Positions 5,272-6,527 of a DNA stretch of 6,527 nucleotides are shown here, piece after piece. Under the pieces are notes generated by a model, which saw only the letters and a list, made by a program, of their open reading frames with translations, had not been told where the DNA came from and did not search any database. Every line of letters starts with the position of its first letter. Position 1 is the stretch's first letter. Origin of the DNA: GCA-2688775 sp964524225 (GTDB taxonomy: Archaea > Nanobdellota > Nanobdellia > Woesearchaeales > GW2011-AR4); assembly GCA_964524225.1 (NCBI GenBank), contig CAZGEW010000072.1, positions 1-6,527 on the forward strand, in the 5' to 3' direction. A program made the position numbers and the translations under genes.

Positions 5272-5290
5272 TTCAAAGCTTTTTTCTGTC

Positions 5291-5692
5291 TTATCTGTAA
5301 CTCTTCTGCACTTTTGCCCTTGACTGTCCATGCCTATTTGGCTTTGCAGTTTCTTTTCTTCTTACATCAGCGACGAGCAAGTTCCTGTCATAATTCAAAA
5401 AAGTTTCTTTCAGATTGTCACTTTTGGTAAAATCGATCAGTGCTTTTGCAATTGCTAAGCGTGAAGCTTCTGCTTGGCTTGTTACGCCACCACCTACAAC
5501 ATTAACATCTATATCAACTTTGTTGGCAATATCTCCAGCCAATATTAATGGCTCTCTCAATTTAAGCCTTGAACTCTTTGGCTCGATGAAGTCAATAGGG
5601 ATACTATTGATTCTTACTAATCCATTACCTTGCTTTAAGGTGACTCTTGCAATTGCAGTTTTCCTTTTTCCAGATTTATTAATTGGCTTCAT
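5291..5692 (-). CDS. rps9: Small subunit ribosomal protein S9 (uS9)
   Basis: A 133-residue ribosomal protein of the 30S head, whose C-terminal tail reaches the P-site tRNA. Family features visible: SGKRKTAIARVTLKQGNGLV (about 7-26), the glycine-rich VVGGGVTSQAEASRLAIAKAL in the core, YDRNLLVADVRRKETAKPN, and the invariant C-terminal QKSYR. The ATG at 5692 was chosen because it lies eight bases after the rpl13 stop and just before the conserved domain. A start at 5728 would overlap rpl13 and add a tail (MQSYWW...) that is only rpl13 read in another frame. Co-transcribed with rpl13 and rpl18e. In many archaea rpoN, rpoK and rps2 follow S9; here the operon ends and metK follows. Confidence 0.95.
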   Translation of the reverse strand: MKPINKSGKRKTAIARVTLKQGNGLVRINSIPIDFIEPKSSRLKLREPLILAGDIANKVDIDVNVVGGGVTSQAEASRLAIAKALIDFTKSDNLKETFLNYDRNLLVADVRRKETAKPNRHGQSRAKVQKSYR

Positions 5693-5700
5693 TTTAATTT

Positions 5701-6117
5701 TTATTGTTTCCCACCAATAGCTTTGCATATATCTTTAATCCTTAAGTAGTCTGTTGAATGTAGCTTTTCTACACTTGCATTCTCAACCCTCAAAATTTTC
5801 TCATTTTTCAGATTTTCAGGAAATCCGATATGGCACTTTATCTTTTTGAAGGCGTCTCTTCCTCTGGCCCTTTTAAATGGAAGCATACCCCTTATCGTTC
5901 TTTTTACAAGCATATCAGGTCTTCTGTAAGAGAATGGACCTTTTGCAGGTGCTTTTCTATGTAGCCTTCTTATGTAGTTATCCAACGTTATAGGTTTATT
6001 TCCACTAACTACACATTCTTCACAGTTTATTACATCTACTTTATTGCCCAACAAAACCTGTTTTGCAACAAAGCTGCTTAACCTTCCCAAAATTGCATTT
6101 TTAGCATCTATAATCAT
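5701..6117 (-). CDS. rpl13: Large subunit ribosomal protein L13 (uL13), archaeal type
   Basis: A 138-residue 50S protein that binds 23S rRNA early in assembly. It opens with MIIDAKNAILGRLSSFVAKQ and continues DVINCEECVVSGNK, which is the archaeal/eukaryotic form. The basic central part, VKRTIRGMLPFKRARGRDAF, is the family hallmark, followed by IGFPENL. Length is slightly short for archaea but complete. The ATG at 6117 starts exactly at the conserved N-terminus. It is separated from rpl18e by 40 bp holding a strong hairpin, and from rps9 by eight bases, so rps9 is probably translated by re-initiation. In E. coli, L13 represses its own rplM-rpsI message through a leader hairpin; whether the hairpin here plays a similar part is unknown. 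Confidence 0.96.
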   Translation of the reverse strand: MIIDAKNAILGRLSSFVAKQVLLGNKVDVINCEECVVSGNKPITLDNYIRRLHRKAPAKGPFSYRRPDMLVKRTIRGMLPFKRARGRDAFKKIKCHIGFPENLKNEKILRVENASVEKLHSTDYLRIKDICKAIGGKQ

Positions 6118-6128
6118 TTTAAACTTAA

Positions 6129-6159
6129 AAAAATTTCAAACCAAAGGTTTGAATTTTTT
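6129..6159 (-). terminator. Terminator-shaped hairpin between rpl18e and rpl13
   Basis: TTCAAACC (6135-6142) and GGTTTGAA (6146-6153) pair perfectly around AAA. After one mismatch, five more A:T pairs extend the stem (6129-6133 with 6155-6159). In the transcript direction the hairpin starts inside the rpl18e stop codon (6160-6158) and ends in seven U (6133-6127), only nine bases before the rpl13 ATG. No room remains for a promoter before rpl13, so it is better read as an attenuator, a processing site or a translational control hairpin than as a full stop. Confidence 0.55.
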
Positions 6160-6523
6160 ACCCAATTATCCTAATTCCTTTTCCATTCGGGTTTTCTTTG
6201 CTTAAATCAAGCAAAGAAATGATTTTTGCGCCAGCTTTCTCAATCTTTTCTTTTGCACCATTTGAAAATTGAAAAGCTGATATTGTTAGTTTATGCTCTA
6301 AATTGCCTGCTCCAAGAATTTTTCCAGGCACAACGATAACATCATTTTCTTTTGTGTATCTATTTATACTTGATAGATTAACAACTCTGCGTTGTCTTGT
6401 AGGCTTTTCCAAGTCATTAGCAACTCTTCTCCACAAATTAACAGATTGCTCTATACTTCGTTTTTTTAGTTCTTGGATTAAATTACGCAATATAGTATTT
6501 GTTGGTCCGGTTCTTTTCGACAT
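6158..6523 (-). CDS. rpl18e: Large subunit ribosomal protein L18e (eL18)
   Basis: A 121-residue 50S protein found in archaea and eukaryotes but not bacteria, of the same fold as bacterial L15. It begins MSKRTGPTNTILRNLIQELK. It has the conserved SVNLWRRVANDLEKPTRQRR segment (about 26-45), DVIVVPGKILGAGNLEHKLT (about 61-80), the loop that contacts rRNA, and ends NPNGKGIRIIG. The length is typical for archaea. The ATG at 6523 is four bases from the window edge, so its promoter, and any genes before it, are not visible. It is the first visible gene of the rpl18e-rpl13-rps9 operon, and it fixes the window as archaeal. Confidence 0.96.
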   Translation of the reverse strand: MSKRTGPTNTILRNLIQELKKRSIEQSVNLWRRVANDLEKPTRQRRVVNLSSINRYTKENDVIVVPGKILGAGNLEHKLTISAFQFSNGAKEKIEKAGAKIISLLDLSKENPNGKGIRIIG

Positions 6524-6527
6524 TTTG

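Noticed and set aside
5693..5728. Earlier S9 start at 5728 overlapping rpl13.
   Set aside because: The added residues are rpl13 coding sequence in another frame; the ATG at 5692 follows the rpl13 stop directly and matches the family's start.
1..6527. CRISPR array, insertion sequence, tRNA or rRNA genes.
   Set aside because: No regularly spaced repeats, no transposase or terminal repeats, and no tRNA or rRNA signature sequences were seen on either strand.

Overview
The window is AT-rich and archaeal. Its right end carries L18e, L13 and S9, the archaeal order, and L18e exists only in archaea and eukaryotes. Several promoters have archaeal TATA boxes placed so that the transcript would begin at or near the start codon. 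Small genome-style spacing, a bacterial-type S-adenosylmethionine synthetase and a tandem Lrp-like regulator suggest a DPANN-type lineage (Woesearchaeota/Pacearchaeota-like). That placement is inference, not something the sequence proves.

Layout. Positions 1-93 (+) hold the last 30 codons of a membrane protein. Converging on it is a two-gene minus-strand cassette (1275-150): a winged-helix/nucleotidyltransferase (MNT) protein followed, with a 17-bp overlap, by a HEPN protein. This is the layout of a HEPN/MNT toxin-antitoxin module. Its promoter holds three copies of TAGTAAC: two direct copies 21 bp apart and one inverted copy reaching the start codon, as expected for autorepression by the winged helix. 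Next, on the minus strand, come a stand-alone aspartokinase-like kinase without an ACT domain (2224-1412) and an unrecognised gene (2735-2253) with the clearest Shine-Dalgarno in the window. Divergent from that is a TATA-driven, probably leaderless gene for a regulator made of two consecutive Lrp/AsnC units (2905-3864, +). It runs tail-to-tail, with a 10-bp gap, into bacterial-type metK (5077-3875, -).

The 213-bp region between metK and rps9 is dense with signals. It has two TATA-like boxes for metK, a perfect 11-bp inverted repeat over the likely metK start site, a second inverted repeat TATTCC-ATAA-GGAATA upstream, a T7 terminator for the ribosomal operon, and a 20-codon plus-strand ORF with its own TATA and Shine-Dalgarno. 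That ORF's product resembles the first residues of ClpP, so it may be a gene stub. Then come rps9, rpl13 and rpl18e (minus strand). A terminator-shaped hairpin lies between rpl18e and rpl13.

How the genes may fit together: aspartokinase opens the aspartate-to-methionine route, MetK makes SAM from methionine, and Lrp proteins usually sense amino acids. A local methionine/SAM control circuit is therefore conceivable, but nothing in the sequence proves that the regulator acts on these genes. The HEPN/MNT cassette looks like an independent accessory module.
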